Positions 1-15,439 of a DNA stretch of 64,000 bases are shown here, piece by piece. This DNA comes from Trebouxia sp. TZW2008 (lineage: Eukaryota > Chlorophyta > Trebouxiophyceae > Trebouxiales > Trebouxiaceae). The number at the start of each line of letters is the position of its first letter. The stretch's first letter is position 1. Location of the stretch: the NCBI GenBank assembly GCA_002118135.1, contig BDIU01000136.1, positions 186,001 to 250,000 of the forward strand. The letters are read 5' to 3'. Both the position numbers and the translations under genes were made by a program. Under the pieces are notes generated by a model. That model was not told the origin of the DNA and ran no database searches. It was given only the letters and a program-made list of their open reading frames with translations.

Positions 1-3000
1 AGGTGCTCCTTGTACAGTCCTGCCGCCAGGTCTGAGAATGCCGCAACCCACTCATCTCGTGACCTGCCATTGCTGTTGGCGACCAAGTGAATGGCGCTGT
101 TGCCAGTGAAGACAACTGTGAAGGCCTTGTCCTCATCTGCTTCCATTGACCCCTCTGTTGGCTTTTTGGCAGCACCAAAAGGGATAATACTTTTGAACTG
201 GTCCCAACCTGTTACAGTCATCGTTAAGGCAGTGAACACTAACAGAAACATGCTATCACAGCTTGCAGTGCAGTCAACCCTCCAAACAAATGAGCTGTTC
301 CGTATGCACATGCATGACAATGGCTAGGGATTAGCTTCTCCATATGAGCTGGAGATGGCAGTGATGTCTTGGCATGAACAGCACCTTGCATCTGTGTGAC
401 AGCTTTGCATACTGTGTATGCATTGCACTCACCCTTTGTACCGTTAGAGCCAGGGAATTGGCCAGTGCCAGTTTCAACCTTCACAATCTTCTTGACGTCT
501 ATGCTGCGCTCCTTGTTCTTAGCTTCACCATTGCGGTGTGTCTTTGTTGCACCAGGCACTGCAGATCGGGACACCGCCCACCGCAAGGTACCAGAAGCTG
601 CACTGCAGCAGTGCATTGCAAATTCAGTCTGTCTGCTGCAACCTGGCAAGCTGTTGATCTATGTAGACAGCAAGTTCATGGTGCTGATCACAACCCATCA
701 CAAAAGGGTAGCAGTCACAGCTAAGTAAAGCTGGGCAACTGCTGTGCTGAAGGATTCAATCATCTGGAGAAATCTGCTTGTGCACAAGAGCCTTGAGAAG
801 AATGCAGAATGTTTGCTGGGCTGTTCAGCATGGATGCTGGGTCTGGGAGACGCAAGTCTTCTTCTGCCCAGCTGTCTTGGCTGCTCGTTAGCCCTCCTCC
901 CAACCACACTAGAGAGGCTTGAGCCAGAGTAAACCATGTTTTGGCAAAGGGTGGGGGCAGACCTGAACCAGACATGCCGCTGTTGGACCTCTGAGGACTT
1001 GTACATGACAAAGGGAGCGCCTTCAACCAGGGCTCTGAGCTGCTCATTGAGGCGGCGCTTGTGCTCAGCCTCCAGCTCATCTTCCAGCTGGATGGCGTAG
1101 GCTTCCAGCTCTGAGACCTGCCGTTCCCTGGCTGCCCGCTCCTCCTTCAGCACCCTCTCCAGCTTGGACACCTGCAAAGCATTGGACACCATACCTGTCA
1201 GGAGTAATGCTTCTTGATGGGCTTGGTTTTCATTGGTGGCTTGGACGTCTTCTGCGCAACAGCCACTGCCGTGAAAAGCTGCAGCGCTCACTGACTCGGC
1301 TGTCCATGCTTCCTGGCAGGCTATCCTTGTTGAGTGCCTAATGGTTGCATCACAGCCATTGCGCAATATGATTCCAAATGCTTGGCATAAGTGAAGCAAG
1401 CTCATTGTAGTGGTGCACTTCCTCGTTTGCATAGACAAGGCGGCTGTCACTCAACAGCAGCACATGCAGATAGGCGCCTTGTATGTACCTTGACAAGCAG
1501 GGTGAGGGGGCCTGGCTGGTTGCCCATTGCATGATTGGGACGCTTAACCCCTGCATAGGGTCCCTTAGCACCCCCACCCCGCTCCACTGCAAGGGCTTGC
1601 AGGTCATGCTCACTCACCACCCTGCCTAACCCGTCCTTTGGTCGCCCATAATCAGCTTCCACCTGACAAAAAAGCAATGCAGAGCTTGCAAGTATGATTT
1701 TTGCACAACAGTGACATGCAACTTGCCATTGAGATCCTTGCCAAATCCAATCTTGCTGCAGGCTGCTGTGGCTGAGAACAATGCCATTGCTTGATGTAGG
1801 AACACATCCTATGCATCCGCAAAAGGAGCTTGCATGCTGACATGCATTTCTGTGAAGAAGACTGACCTGATCAGTGGAGGAAGCCAACAGGCCATCAGCC
1901 GCATCAACATCCTGATCAGCATCCCCATCAGACTCGCCCTGCTTCTGTGTGGCCGCTTCCAGCAAGGAGGTTCCCCCTTCCTGCACCAAGTCGCATGTTC
2001 GATCCCCCGGAAATTGCGCTCGCAAACAATGCTACAACTTACAACAGCCTGATACCATCCTCCCTCTTGGTATGTCATTGCACCATCATCATGCTCAGTA
2101 TGCAAATTACAATGTGCTGTACAGGGTGCAACAGGGCATTGGCTGCTGATGCTCGACGTGCTTCATGTGACACAGCATTTGCCAGTGCAGCAATGTCCAG
2201 CTATTGCAACACTCAGAATTTGCATACAGTACAATCACACATGGGTTGGAGTCCAATCAGAGCTGAATGAGTGGTCACCCGTAAGCTGCCAAGCACTCCA
2301 GGGTCTTTCTGCTGTCCGTTGTCTTCATCTTCATCAGAAGAAGAGGCATCATCAGCTTTGGCTGCTTGCTGAGAGCCCTCCACTTGCTGATGTACCTCCT
2401 CAGGCAGCCTGTCAGGTCCTCTTTCTGCTGCAGGACCATTCTCTGCTGCTGAGCCTCTCTCTGTTGCAGATCCTCTATCTGCTCCAGGTTGTCTCTCTGC
2501 TGCAGCTCCTCTTCCTGCTGCAGGGCCTGCAGCGGTCACACTGTCACCTGCCTACAAAGAACTGATGGCCCTTTAGGAGTTACTAAGCTCCAAATGCAAT
2601 CTAGCAGTGGGCCTCCATTTGCTGCATGTTTTCTCTCTCTGCTGCAGAGCGTCTTTTTGCTGCTGGGGGCCATTCTGCAGACAGGCCTGCAGAGACCACT
2701 CTGTCAGCTGCCCACAAAGGACTTGAGCTCAACTCGCAATCTAGAAGTCTGCTATACCATTGACTCAGCCACATTTTACTGTACTGCTGTCTGCATGATG
2801 TGCTACACAGCTGCATCCACTGCATTTTGCTTGTTGAGGCTTGAGCTTGGCTGAGGCTAGGGCGTACAGGCATGATGACATGTCTTGACTTTTGGTGACT
2901 TCACTAGTTCTGCAAGACTCTTCTGACTCTTACAGTCACAGACCTGATGGGCCTGGTGGGTCTTGGGTCTGTCGGCGGTGCTGCATGCCCAGAGGCCTTG

Positions 3001-6000
3001 CCCCTTTGGGCAGGGCTTGCAGCTGCTCAGCCCTGTCCTCTGCACGCTGCTGCCCTATCTTGGACTTCTTCTTGATCCCTGCCAGCTCCTTGAGCTTCTC
3101 CCTGCAAGCCAAGGACCCTTGCTGAGCCAGAACATGGTAAGTAGACAGTGTGTGTATGCAAAGCATAGAAAGGGCTGTTCTCAGCACTAGGCGGAACATC
3201 CTCACATGCTGCCTTATATATGCTGCTACAATGCTACAGTTTGGCAGGGGACATGATGTCACGTGACATCATCATACACAGCAGACGTGGGCTGTGGGTT
3301 CTGCGTGTCCAATTGGCAGGATGGCAAGCTGCTGTTTATGAGCGCTTCTCCTCTGCAGTGCAATAAGCACTGGCCTGTGTAGTATAAAGCCCCATCTTGT
3401 GCAAGTGCCACTCCACAGTGTCCACCCTAGCCTCTGTTCCTACTGCTGAAGGAGACAGTTTACTGCTTCTGGATGCACTTGAAAAGGCCGACAAATCCTG
3501 CTGGCAAGCAAGCAAGTGCAGCATCATGAGAATGCACTGTCCACTGCCATCACAGACACCAATGTGCAGCTGGAGAAGGTGGCTGGTCTGAGCTTGTCAG
3601 CCTCCTCTTGTGCAGTGCTGGAGCGTTGTTCCAGCACAAGTCAGGTTTTCTAGCTTAAGGTGTTGGCTCACCTGAGTTTGTCAGCCTCCTCTTGTGCAGT
3701 GCTGAAACGCTGTTCCAGCAGCCGCCGCCGACTCTTCTCAGCTTCCAGCAGGCTAGCCAGCTCAGCCTTGTCCTCCACGACGTCTAGGCTCCTTGCTGGT
3801 TTGCCTGCAACGACAACCAATTTTGCAGAGACTGCAACTGCCGGGCTGGCTGCAAAAGCAACTCAATCTGTGAATGTACAAGCGAACGATTGCATGTGAC
3901 TAGATGATAGCCCTGGCCTTGTGCCTGGTCAAAGACGAGCAAGTTGCCCAGCAATGTGTTGGTTATGACATTGAGGCAAGAGCATGCAAAACCTCAAGTT
4001 TTGAGAGGGCATTGTTTAAGCGATGACAAACAAGATGAGATGGTCTGCAAGTAGCTGTTGCGTAGGTGCTTGACTGGGTCTTGCACCTGCCTAGCGAGCA
4101 TACCTCTGAGGCAGGCACAATGCGTGACTGCTGGCTGGCTGTCTGCTGGCAAGCGCACAGATGGGAGGCATGCACAGGGCATGAGTGCTGACCTGTTGGC
4201 ATTGACCCCTCTGCCAGCCTAGCCAAAGGCAATTGTTTTGTATGCGTGTAGCTCAACTCTGACACCTGCTGAGCAAAAGTAGCAGAGAGGAGCAGGCACT
4301 AGGTAGGATTGCTGACCTGTCTGCACAATGTCCCCTCTGCCAGCCTGGCCAAAGGCAGCTTGCAGCCGGGCATCGGAGGTGGCGGCCAACTCAGGCTGCC
4401 CTAGGGCCTCCTGAGCCAGAAGGGTCAGCTGAACCTGCACTGTTCCCTCAGGCGACCCCTGTGCACAAAGTGAGTGAGTGAGTGAGTGAGTGAGTGAGTG
4501 AGTGAGTGAGTGAGTGAGTGAGTGAGTGAGTGAGTGACGAGTGAGTGAGTGGGTGCGCGAGTCAGTGCGTGAGCAAGCAAGGGAGCGATCGAGTGAGTGT
4601 GTGAGTGAGTGAGTGAGTGAGTGTGTTAGTGGGTGAGTGAGTGGGTTAGTGGGCGAGTGAGTGCGTGAGTCAATGAGTGAGGGGCGAGGGAGCGAGCGAG
4701 TGAGTGAGTGAGTGAGCGAGTGAGTGAGTGGGTGAGCGAGCGAGTGAGTGAGTGGGTGAGCGAGCGAGTGAGTGAGTGGGTGAGCGAGGGAATGAGTGAC
4801 CTTGCACCAGCTGCAACCGCACTGTGCGTGCACACTTTTGATAGATCTGGTGAGCTGGTCAATTGATTGATGGCTCAACTGATCATTGATCGTCTGCCTG
4901 AGAGACTGCCTGAGAGACTGACTGAAGTGCTGAGCGACAAATTGCCTGACTGACTGACTTGCCTTGACTGGCAAGCTGGCTGGCTGGTTGATTGACTGAC
5001 TGATTGATTGGTGACAAATTGTTTGTCAAAGCAAGGCAGGCAATGTTTATGCCTTGCACTCTGCCTCAGGTCATACAAGCGAACTTATTGAATCTCCGCA
5101 TCATAAGCGGAGCCAGAGCAAAGCAGTGAGCGAAAGGCAGGTGCAAAGTAGCTGCTTGAAAGCTGCAGCTGCAAATGGTTACACTCTGAAACAGTTTGGT
5201 TGCAGCTTGTCTGCACTGCCAAAACTTGCCGAGGGCGGCCATTGTTGACAGTGCATGTCAGTGCAACAGCTGCAGCAGCGCCGCCGGTGCACGCAAGATC
5301 AAGACCAGGCCAGTCAATAAAGAGCACATTGAGTGGCAGTAGTGCTACTATCTTACGCACGTTTCAGGCCAAGACGGTGCACAACAACTCTTTGAGCAGC
5401 AGCTCCCTGTTCCTAGGGCCAGTATTGGGCTGCAGTTGCCAGGAGCATCCTCCTGTTGAAAGTACATGTAGGTGTTGCTTGTGCATGCAGCAATGCTGCG
5501 ATTTCACGTGCAATCATCAAGGTCAAGACAGTCCAGAACAACACCTTGAGTGGCAGCCACATATCTCTAGGGCCAGCGTTGGGCTGCAGCTGAGCCTCTT
5601 TCAAGGACACTTCTGCAGTGCCCAGGGTTCCAGGGTCTCCCAGGGCTTTGGCATCTAAAACCTTGATCCTGTGCAGATTAGCTGATTTGAATATGCAGAC
5701 CCCAATGCCACAGCTGGTAGCATCACGCCGAAGCAGCGTTGAGCAGTTTGTGGTCTATCAAAAGTTTGTCTGCTCTCTTGACTGATAGTCAGGTAGCAAG
5801 AATAAGACAGTCATGCCAGATGCAATGTTCAACTGGTGCATTTGCTTTTGAACGCTTTGTTTTATCTCCATGAAGTAACATGCAGCCTGCAGAAGGTGCT
5901 CCAGTGCCAGAAGGAAGCAAATGATAACATTCACCATTCAAGACAAATACAGGTGGTGATTGCGCATGCATATCAGTCCAGAGGTGAAGGGTTTTGACTG

Positions 6001-8459
6001 GCAGTCTCCTTCAGCCCCAGCCCCCTGGACCCCCTGGGGGGCGGTCAGCTGCACCTCAAACTGCCATTTTCAAGCTGAATGCAGCATGCAGCAGATACAG
6101 CTTGATTTCCAGACATTAGAGTCAGCGACCCTGCAAAAGGCTTCAATTGAACATGAGTGAATCACAGCCACAAAATAATGGCTCTTACTGGCAGTCTCCT
6201 TCAGCCCCAGGCCCCTGACCCCCCTGAGGGGCCGCCAGCTTCACCTCAAACTGCCAGTTCCAGGCAGGATTGCCACTGCCCCTCACGCAAGGTGTCCTGA
6301 AGACTTGTGTGCCGTAGCGCACCTCACAGTATGCATCAATCTGCTTCATCTGTGACACCTTCATGCCACGGTACCTGCGTATCAAGCCATGTGAAAAGCT
6401 TGGTCATGTTTGTGAACAACTCAGCAGTCACGCGTGGACAATGCATGCAACTGAGCACTGTTTTGGCATTGTCTGTATGCCCTCCTGTTGTGATTCTGAG
6501 ACAACAAGATGAATGGGGTGATCAGTGAAGACAGATAGGATGGAGCAGCAGCAGGGTGGCCTCAGCCCTGCAGGCAAGGTGGCCAGAGCTGCTTGTGATG
6601 CATGCTTACCACCCTGAATGCCATGCATAACAGCCATGGCAAGCAGGGATATGCGTTGCTACAAATGAAATTGGCAAACGCTGTTTTGAGACACTTCACC
6701 TCTTCTGCATGCACCCAGCAGGGCCATAATACGTCACTAGCAAGTATGTAGATGATGCTGATGATAACAAGCAGGGCTGATGCATCCTGTAGGCCAGGCG
6801 CGTTCAGAGTAATGCTGCGACCTGGGCAAGCTTGACACTTCTTGGAGTGAAAAGCTGCTCAGGTGTGATTAAGTGATTTCTGGCTATCCTGATACCTTAA
6901 GTCTCTGGCTTGCACAATAGTCATGATCAGCAGGCCTCCTGGCCCAGAAGCCTTCTTCAGCAGCTGCTTCTTCCATGTGGCCTCAATATCAATGTACTTC
7001 CGCTTGGGCTCCACCATGTCTTTTGCCATGCTTTTCTGTATCTTGTCCTGAACAACAGCAGCACAACTTGATGTTGTGCGACTTTGCTTGCTGAGGTCTG
7101 TTTGCACAGCAGCGCTGCTGAACATGACCAGTTGCTATGTCAAGAGCATTTACGCTGACATGAACAAATTGAGCAGCCGCTGCGCAGGGTACATAGGGAA
7201 CGTGTTAATGCTGAAATCAATTAGGCTCAGCCACGCACTCTACATTACCATCTAGTCGTGCTGCTGACGCAAGTGACAGATGCATACCATACTGGATGCC
7301 ACGCTGTAGTGTTACAGGCTTACCTTGAGTGCGTTCAGAATACCAGGGATCTCAGTCACTGTCATGCCAAAGGGTGAGAACTTGACGTCAACCTCGGGAG
7401 GATGTATGAACGAGATGTCTACACCTTTGATGCCAGGAGCCCGTGAGAACAGGTGGAAGCCTATGAGCACGCGCCCGGCCAGATTGAGATGTGTCACAGC
7501 TACTCTGCCAGACACACGGGGCAGCAGCGCATGCGCACGCATTGAAGGGGCAATCTGCATTTCACGTTGAGCATGTCAAGATTTGGCCGGTAGGCTTGCA
7601 TCACAGGGCCTGCATAAGACTTATGGACGCGCACTAGCAGATTTGCATGCATATCCAATTTGGGAGTCTGCACAACTGATTCAGGATGACCAGCCTGAGA
7701 TGTCAGAGCATACATGCTGCAGAAAGGCTGTGTGGGCATGCTTGTCCCCAACTCTATTGAGTCTTTTGCGGCACAGTGCAAGCTTACTACTAGCTGGAAG
7801 CCTGAGCTGCGAAAGCCCATGTCAGCTTCAAGCTGCAAGTAGTTGCGGGTCGGGTTGTAGCGAGCATGACAGAAATGGAAGCGTGGAGGGACCATTCCAA
7901 GAGTGAACTCCTCCACGTCAATTTGCTCCACATATTTCAATGGGGCTTTGTCTCCACTGGTCTTGAGAATTTTGGTGATGGTTTCCTAGCACATCAAAGT
8001 CTGGCTGAGTGTTTTCTGGCAACGCCAATTAAGCTGTGTGTAAGTCTTGCTGACCTTCAGCTGGACTGTTGCTTTGTCAGAAATTTCCTTCTCCAGAACA
8101 GTAGGCCATAGGTGCCTGAACAAAACGTTGAACCAGCCAAGCGTAAAGCTTTCAGCAACAGTGAACTGCTGCTGGCTATCAAGCACTTGCTGCCATCTGG
8201 CCCGCTGGTGAGCTAGCTGCGCTTTATATCGAGTCTTCAAGGCGTAGCTGACCAGGTACACAATACACACCAGAGCAAACAGCTGTGGGAGTTGCACATA
8301 AGACAATATCTGCAGTGTCAGCAGCCAGGCACGGTGTGGAAGCTGGTTTAGCCATTCCAAGTCACCGCTCTGCATCCAAGCAGTAATATCCGGTGTCCGA
8401 GGAGCCCATGCTTGCGCAGGATCTGTCAGTCCGTCCTGAGCTGCAAAAGATGGTTGCAT
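1..8459 (-). CDS. SMP-C2-coiled-coil-PH membrane tether (E-Syt/tricalbin/NTMC2-like), partial at 3' end
   Basis: Multi-exon gene read on the minus strand; its end lies beyond base 1. The first coding exon (8055-8459, ATG at 8459) encodes a hydrophobic segment around 8260-8320 followed by the start of an SMP domain (ESFTLGWFNVLFRHLWPTVL). SMP continues in exons near 7799-7987 and 7324-7575 (GIKGVDISFIHPPEVDVKFS). A single C2 domain follows (GGLLIMTIVQARDL near 6930; QIDAYCEVRYG and NPAWNWQFEVKL at 6190-6370; DMWLPL near 5555). Then come a linker exon (4311-4457), coiled-coil exons (about 3740-3800, 3000-3110, 1080-1175) and a C-terminal PH domain (HVWF near 990; TLRWAVSRS to KKIVKVETGTGQF at 440-590; WVAAFSDLAAGLYKEH at 1-60). 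SMP domains carry lipids at ER contact sites and C2/PH domains bind phosphoinositides, so an ER-anchored lipid-transfer tether is the inferred role. The order of the coiled-coil exons and the frame of 2290-2540 are uncertain. A longer frame upstream of 8459 has only a TTG start and is preceded by a stop, so I chose the ATG; an unseen 5' exon is possible. Confidence 0.75.
3588..3725 (-). repeat. Tandem exon echo in the tether gene (coiled-coil exon)
   Basis: The exon end at 3668-3725 (encoding the STAQEEADKLR region plus its splice donor) is repeated at 3588-3650 with substitutions. The second copy lies downstream in gene sense, inside the intron. Confidence 0.75.
4189..4360 (-). repeat. Tandem echo of the exon encoding QAAFGQAGRGDIVQ
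   Basis: The segment at 4312-4360 (exon end plus donor) recurs at 4189-4240. The copy keeps the 'cctctgccagcct' core but has lost coding capacity. Confidence 0.7.
4471..4797. repeat. (GAGT)n tetranucleotide microsatellite
   Basis: About 330 bp of GAGT/GAGC/GGGT-type tetramers. The first ~65 bp are pure; the rest is progressively interrupted. It lies in the intron just before (in gene sense) the tether exon at 4311-4457, and its interruptions keep a 4-base period. An open frame of Thr-His-Ser-Leu repeats across it is a consequence of the period, not a protein. Confidence 0.95.
5285..5625 (-). repeat. Two or three diverged copies of the DMWLPL exon of the C2 domain
   Basis: The segment at 5535-5620 (encoding the conserved GPRDMWLPLK end of the C2 domain) is repeated at 5360-5450 (GPRNRELLLKELL) and more weakly at 5300-5340. 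Each copy keeps a TCAAGRYC-like 3' block. The first in gene order looks functional; the others lie in the following intron. Confidence 0.7.
5990..6285 (-). repeat. Duplicated C2-domain exon end
   Basis: 6188-6285 (functional, encodes NPAWNWQFEVKLAAPQGG and the donor) is repeated at 5996-6085 with about 85% identity by eye, including the sequence 'gactggcagtctccttcagc'-type donor side. The copy is shifted by small indels. Confidence 0.8.
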
Positions 8460-9318
8460 CCGGTAGTCCGAGATCACAATAGCAGCCACGAAATCAGCTC
8501 CTGGTTCCGTGCCGCCATGCCCCGATGTTGCCAAGGTCTATGTCCGTGTCATGCCCGCAGTACGGCAGGTGTACGCTGAGACAACGTGCAGAAATTGTAG
8601 CTTGGTAGCGTTGACCAGCATTTCAAACTCTCGGGTGCTGCTAGAAGTGGATGTCATCTTACTCATTTGGCTTATCCAGGCATGGGCATGCAACTTTACA
8701 GAAGTTGCCGCAACAGGTGGACATGATCAACAGCAACAGCTTTTGTGACCCACAGCATTTCAATCAATGTCAGACGTTTGCACCAGAAAGACAGTTGCAG
8801 TCACACTGTCTTGATGCACACATCAGCATGCGCATGCATCAGCATTTCATGCGCAGCCTGCAAATGACAATTATCACCTCCTGACGCATCGGTAGCAGTT
8901 GAGTAGCTCCGGAAGCATTCAAGCATTCAAGATGCTGCAGATGCTCAGTATGTACAGATAGGGTCACTGAGTGCGTTCATTTGGTGGTCATGAATCTGCA
9001 TGAAGCATTGCATTGCAAACAAAGCATCATCTGCATGCACTAATTCCATACTTTACAAGTATGGGCACAGGCCTTGGTTAGCTGGGGTATCACAACACCC
9101 AGTGTAGCTTAGAGCCCTGCTTGGATTGTCGGACTTCAGCATTACAGCAGTGGTGGGCCAGTTTGTTTCAACTGTCTTACCATTGTAGGCGAGGTGGCAG
9201 GCATTCTCCAGAGTCAGTCATTTAGTATTTAGCGTCATTCATTGGCAATGATACAATGCTTTACAACAGTTGGCTTGAGATGTCAAGCCTATCTGTTGGC
9301 ATGACTCTGCCGGCAGCT
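8460..9318. other. Intergenic region between the tether gene and RUVBL2
   Basis: Holds the 5' side of the tether gene and the 3' UTR of RUVBL2. I find no supported gene; short frames here lack family similarity. A TGTAA motif on the minus strand (9261-9265) lies about 55 nt past the RUVBL2 stop. Confidence 0.5.
9261..9265 (-). terminator. Candidate TGTAA poly(A) signal of RUVBL2
   Basis: TGTAA is the known chlorophyte polyadenylation hexamer-equivalent. This one lies about 55 nt downstream of the RUVBL2 stop. The motif is short, so chance occurrence is possible. Confidence 0.4.
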
Positions 9319-12333
<3,015 letters not shown>

Positions 12334-12852
12334 TCAAGCGCCTATGGCAAACGACTCCTAAGGGTATCGGGCTTTGATCACAAGCAAGAAAACGGGTGCC
12401 GGAAGCGATTGGCTGTCCCCAGACGGTACCACGATGGTGCTGATATTCCCTCGATGAGTTGTCACCTTGAGCTGTTGCGCGTAGGACTTACGACACCAAT
12501 AAACAACCCGAAACATGCTTCTCGCGAAGCAAATTGTTTGGTTAGGGCCTGCCTGACCTACCAGACCCTGGAGTGGCCTTGTGTACATGTCAACATTCTA
12601 CAGGATGATGATTCAAGAGTAGCACCAATCTGTTGATGACGTTAGCTTATCTGTTGTAGACAGTACACAACAGCAAACAGAAAATCAGTCCGTCGTTGCG
12701 CAAACAAAATGATGTCTTTAAGTCAATAGTCCAGACAGAAAAATGAATCAGATGCGCATGCAAACATCAGGGCAAGGTCACCAGTCAGCCACTCGCATCC
12801 TTTTTGGTAAGCTGCTGTCATTGTTGCTCTTGATCGCTGGAATGCTTCAGTG

Positions 12853-15439
12853 TTAGCTGGCAGCATAGCTGTATTTGTCTTGCTGTGTGCTGAATGTGAT
12901 CACAAGCCAGTGAACCCATCGGTCACACATACCTACAGGGCAAGACAAAAGTAAGGCCAACATGGTTTGCGTCTGCATCGATGATATCATGTTGAGCTGC
13001 CACCTTTCACAACAGTTTGCTACGACTTGCATAATGGGAAAATGTACAATTGCTTTGTTGGTATGATGTGTATGTTTTGTCACTGTAGTCAACAGCAAGA
13101 AGCTGGGTCTGTTGAGGCACGTCAGGCTCAATTGAGCAAAGACCTTACCTGTGATGGCAAAGACGCCGCCTACAACAGCACAGATGCGCACCAACAGGTG
13201 TGCCAGGCCATCTCCTGCATCCCTCACGTTCACCATGATGGGTGAGAGATCATACAGGAAGTAGATCGCTGGCAACTGCACCTCTCCTTTGTGCACAGGT
13301 GTGTAATACTCTGTCAGTGAATACTGATTGGACTCAAGCGTCTTGCCTGCAAGCCAAGCACAGCTTGAGTTCAAGAAGCATGGCAAACCATGCTGAAGAG
13401 CTTTCATGCACCGCAGAAGGGCAGTATGCCATGTGCTGCAACTGGCTGCTTGTGCATACTACGGAGGTTTGCAGCTGCTGCCAAAAGCAAGCGCTATCTT
13501 ACCTCTCCAGCTTTTGTACTCTGTAGGAACCACCTTGATGAAGTACTTGAAGGTGCCTGTGTCCACATCCGAAATTTGGCTGTAGCCTGCAAGCAGGCAA
13601 ATGTTGATGGCACATGCTATCTCCAGACATGCTATGTCAGGAGGGCGGGGGGTGCGGGGGGAGGGAAGGGGGGGAAAAAAGCAACATCAAGCCTAGTTCT
13701 GACAGCTTAGAGCAGAGATTTGGTACACACCAATGCTCTTACGCGCTCTCCAGAGGGACAACTCCAAATCAACACCTGGCAACTGCCAAAAGGTTTGCCA
13801 TGACTGATGCTGACATCAGATTGCAGGGATATGGTGCATTGCAATGCTGAAAAGGCGATTTTCAGAACAATAATTTTGGAAGCGATAGAGCATAGAGCTT
13901 ACCATCAAGGGGATTGACTTGACCAGGGTAACTTGGCCCAAAAGACATTTTGTTGATGACGTGACTCATATTGATTGTGGTAGCATCAGTAGGGACCTGT
14001 ATCTAACGTTCATCTTAGCCTGTGTCACACATGGTGACGTGCAAAGGCAAAGAGCAAACAGTGTGCTGTCAGCCAAAAGTTCAGCAAGTCCTCGCCCACC
14101 TGCAACTGGAAGTTCTGTGTGTTCATCTGCTCTTTCAGCAATTTCTGCAGCTCCTCTTGAGTCTGCAATCCTCAAATGTTTGGCAACAAAGCTGGATCAA
14201 CAAAGTCACTGCCAGCAGGGCTCTGCAGCTTTCCTTGACTTGCAAGTCTATGCTGCTCATAATAATGACGCGTTGCTCCAAATCTGACTTGTCACAGATC
14301 ATGGTAAACAAGCTTTGCAAGGATGATGTGTAGTTGCATGAATTCGCGTACAGGTTTGCATGAGCCCAACAGCTGAAATGGACTGACAGGGCAGCAAAAC
14401 AGGAGAAACTGCTGAGCAGGCGTACACAGATCATCATTTGCAGACAATGCTTGCTGAGAGCGTACCGAGCGCATAGCAAAGTAATGGTCAGCATGCACGG
14501 AAAGGTGGAAGTTGCCGGCGACCCGTTGCACCTCCAGCCATCCATGTATGTTGCATCCCTCATGTTTGTCAAAAGCAGCATTCATTGCAGCGTTTTCCTG
14601 CAGCAGTTTTCAACTCTAAAACAAGCAGGCAGCCTTGCTGGTCATATGAGCGAATGAATAGGTGGATCGCAGGCGAGCAATGCATTTGTGTTCCATACGC
14701 TTGACTATGACTGAAGCCTGTGCCTCATCTTGGACAGAGGCATGGTACATTACCTCTTGTGGTCTCCGCAATGTGAATGGGCCCCACTGCTGTTTGGGTG
14801 CAATGTATTCGCCCAGTCCTTTTCTGCTGCCGTCTGCGTTGATCCTGACTTTGTGCAGCTCCCCATTGTGAGCTACACTGATGGAGTTGTCATCATCATG
14901 ACTGCCGGAAATGTCTACAGCGTCCAAGCTGATAGCTGCAGGAGGTCACAAAGGAAACATTCACGTCTGGTGAACAGCATATCACATGAACATCAGACGA
15001 GCATGGGGCGTCCCACAAGCTTATGAACCTCAAATTATGGCGAAGACGCACCTGCACAGGGGAGTGCAGGCAATGTGACATCAAGTGTGATCCGTAAGTG
15101 CTCGCCCCTCAACGTGTCTACACCCATCTACAGTGCAGGTTCAGGTCACAGCTCTGATAGCGTGACTGTAGTAGCAGACACAGCTAGATAATGGCATACC
15201 GTGGTCACTCGATGTGCTGAGTTGTGCCTGCCAATCTCAGCAAAGAACAGCAAAATGGCCAGGCACACGCCACATATTGTCACTGCAAACAACGCATGTA
15301 GCCTGATACATACAGCGACTCTGTTGTCTGAGGTGTCAGGCAGGCCATACACACCTACTGCGCCATAGGATGTCTGCTGAGCCAGATGATTATCGGCTCT
15401 TGCGTATGCGCTGAGTCTGTTGAACTTGCTCCACCGCAT
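12853..15439 (-). CDS. ERGIC/Erv41-Erv46 family ER-Golgi cargo receptor
   Basis: The N-terminal exon (ATG at 15439) gives FNRLSAYARADNHLAQQTSYG followed by a transmembrane segment (CGVCLAILLFFAEIG). Later exons give LRITLDVTLPALPCA, SLDAVDISG, GCNIHGWLEVQRVAGNFHLS (near 14500-14550), MSHVINKMSFGPSYPG (near 13940), TFKYFIKVVPTEYKSW (near 13530), then NQYSLTEYYTP and a C-terminal ICAVVGGVFAITG membrane segment ending at a stop at 12853. These blocks match the ERGIC1/2/3 family, which cycles between ER and Golgi in COPII/COPI vesicles as a receptor complex. No thioredoxin domain is present, unlike plant PDI-C proteins. It lacks an obvious C-terminal KKxx. I cannot decide between the Erv46 and Erv41 branches. 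Several middle exon borders (13700-13830, 14100-14300) are not resolved. Confidence 0.85.
13640..13682. repeat. G-rich low-complexity tract in an ERGIC intron
   Basis: Runs of three to eight G separated by one to three bases, ending in an A run. It is intronic, and could form a quadruplex on the plus strand (non-template for the minus-strand gene it is the template). No function is claimed. Confidence 0.7.

Noticed and set aside
4219..4974. Long minus-strand open frame rich in Thr-His-Ser-Leu repeats
   Set aside because: It is the GAGT microsatellite read in frame; it overlaps an intron of the tether gene and has no domain.
8460..8534. Longer N-terminus for the tether protein starting at 8534
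   Set aside because: The codon is TTG with an upstream in-frame TAG; not a eukaryotic start.
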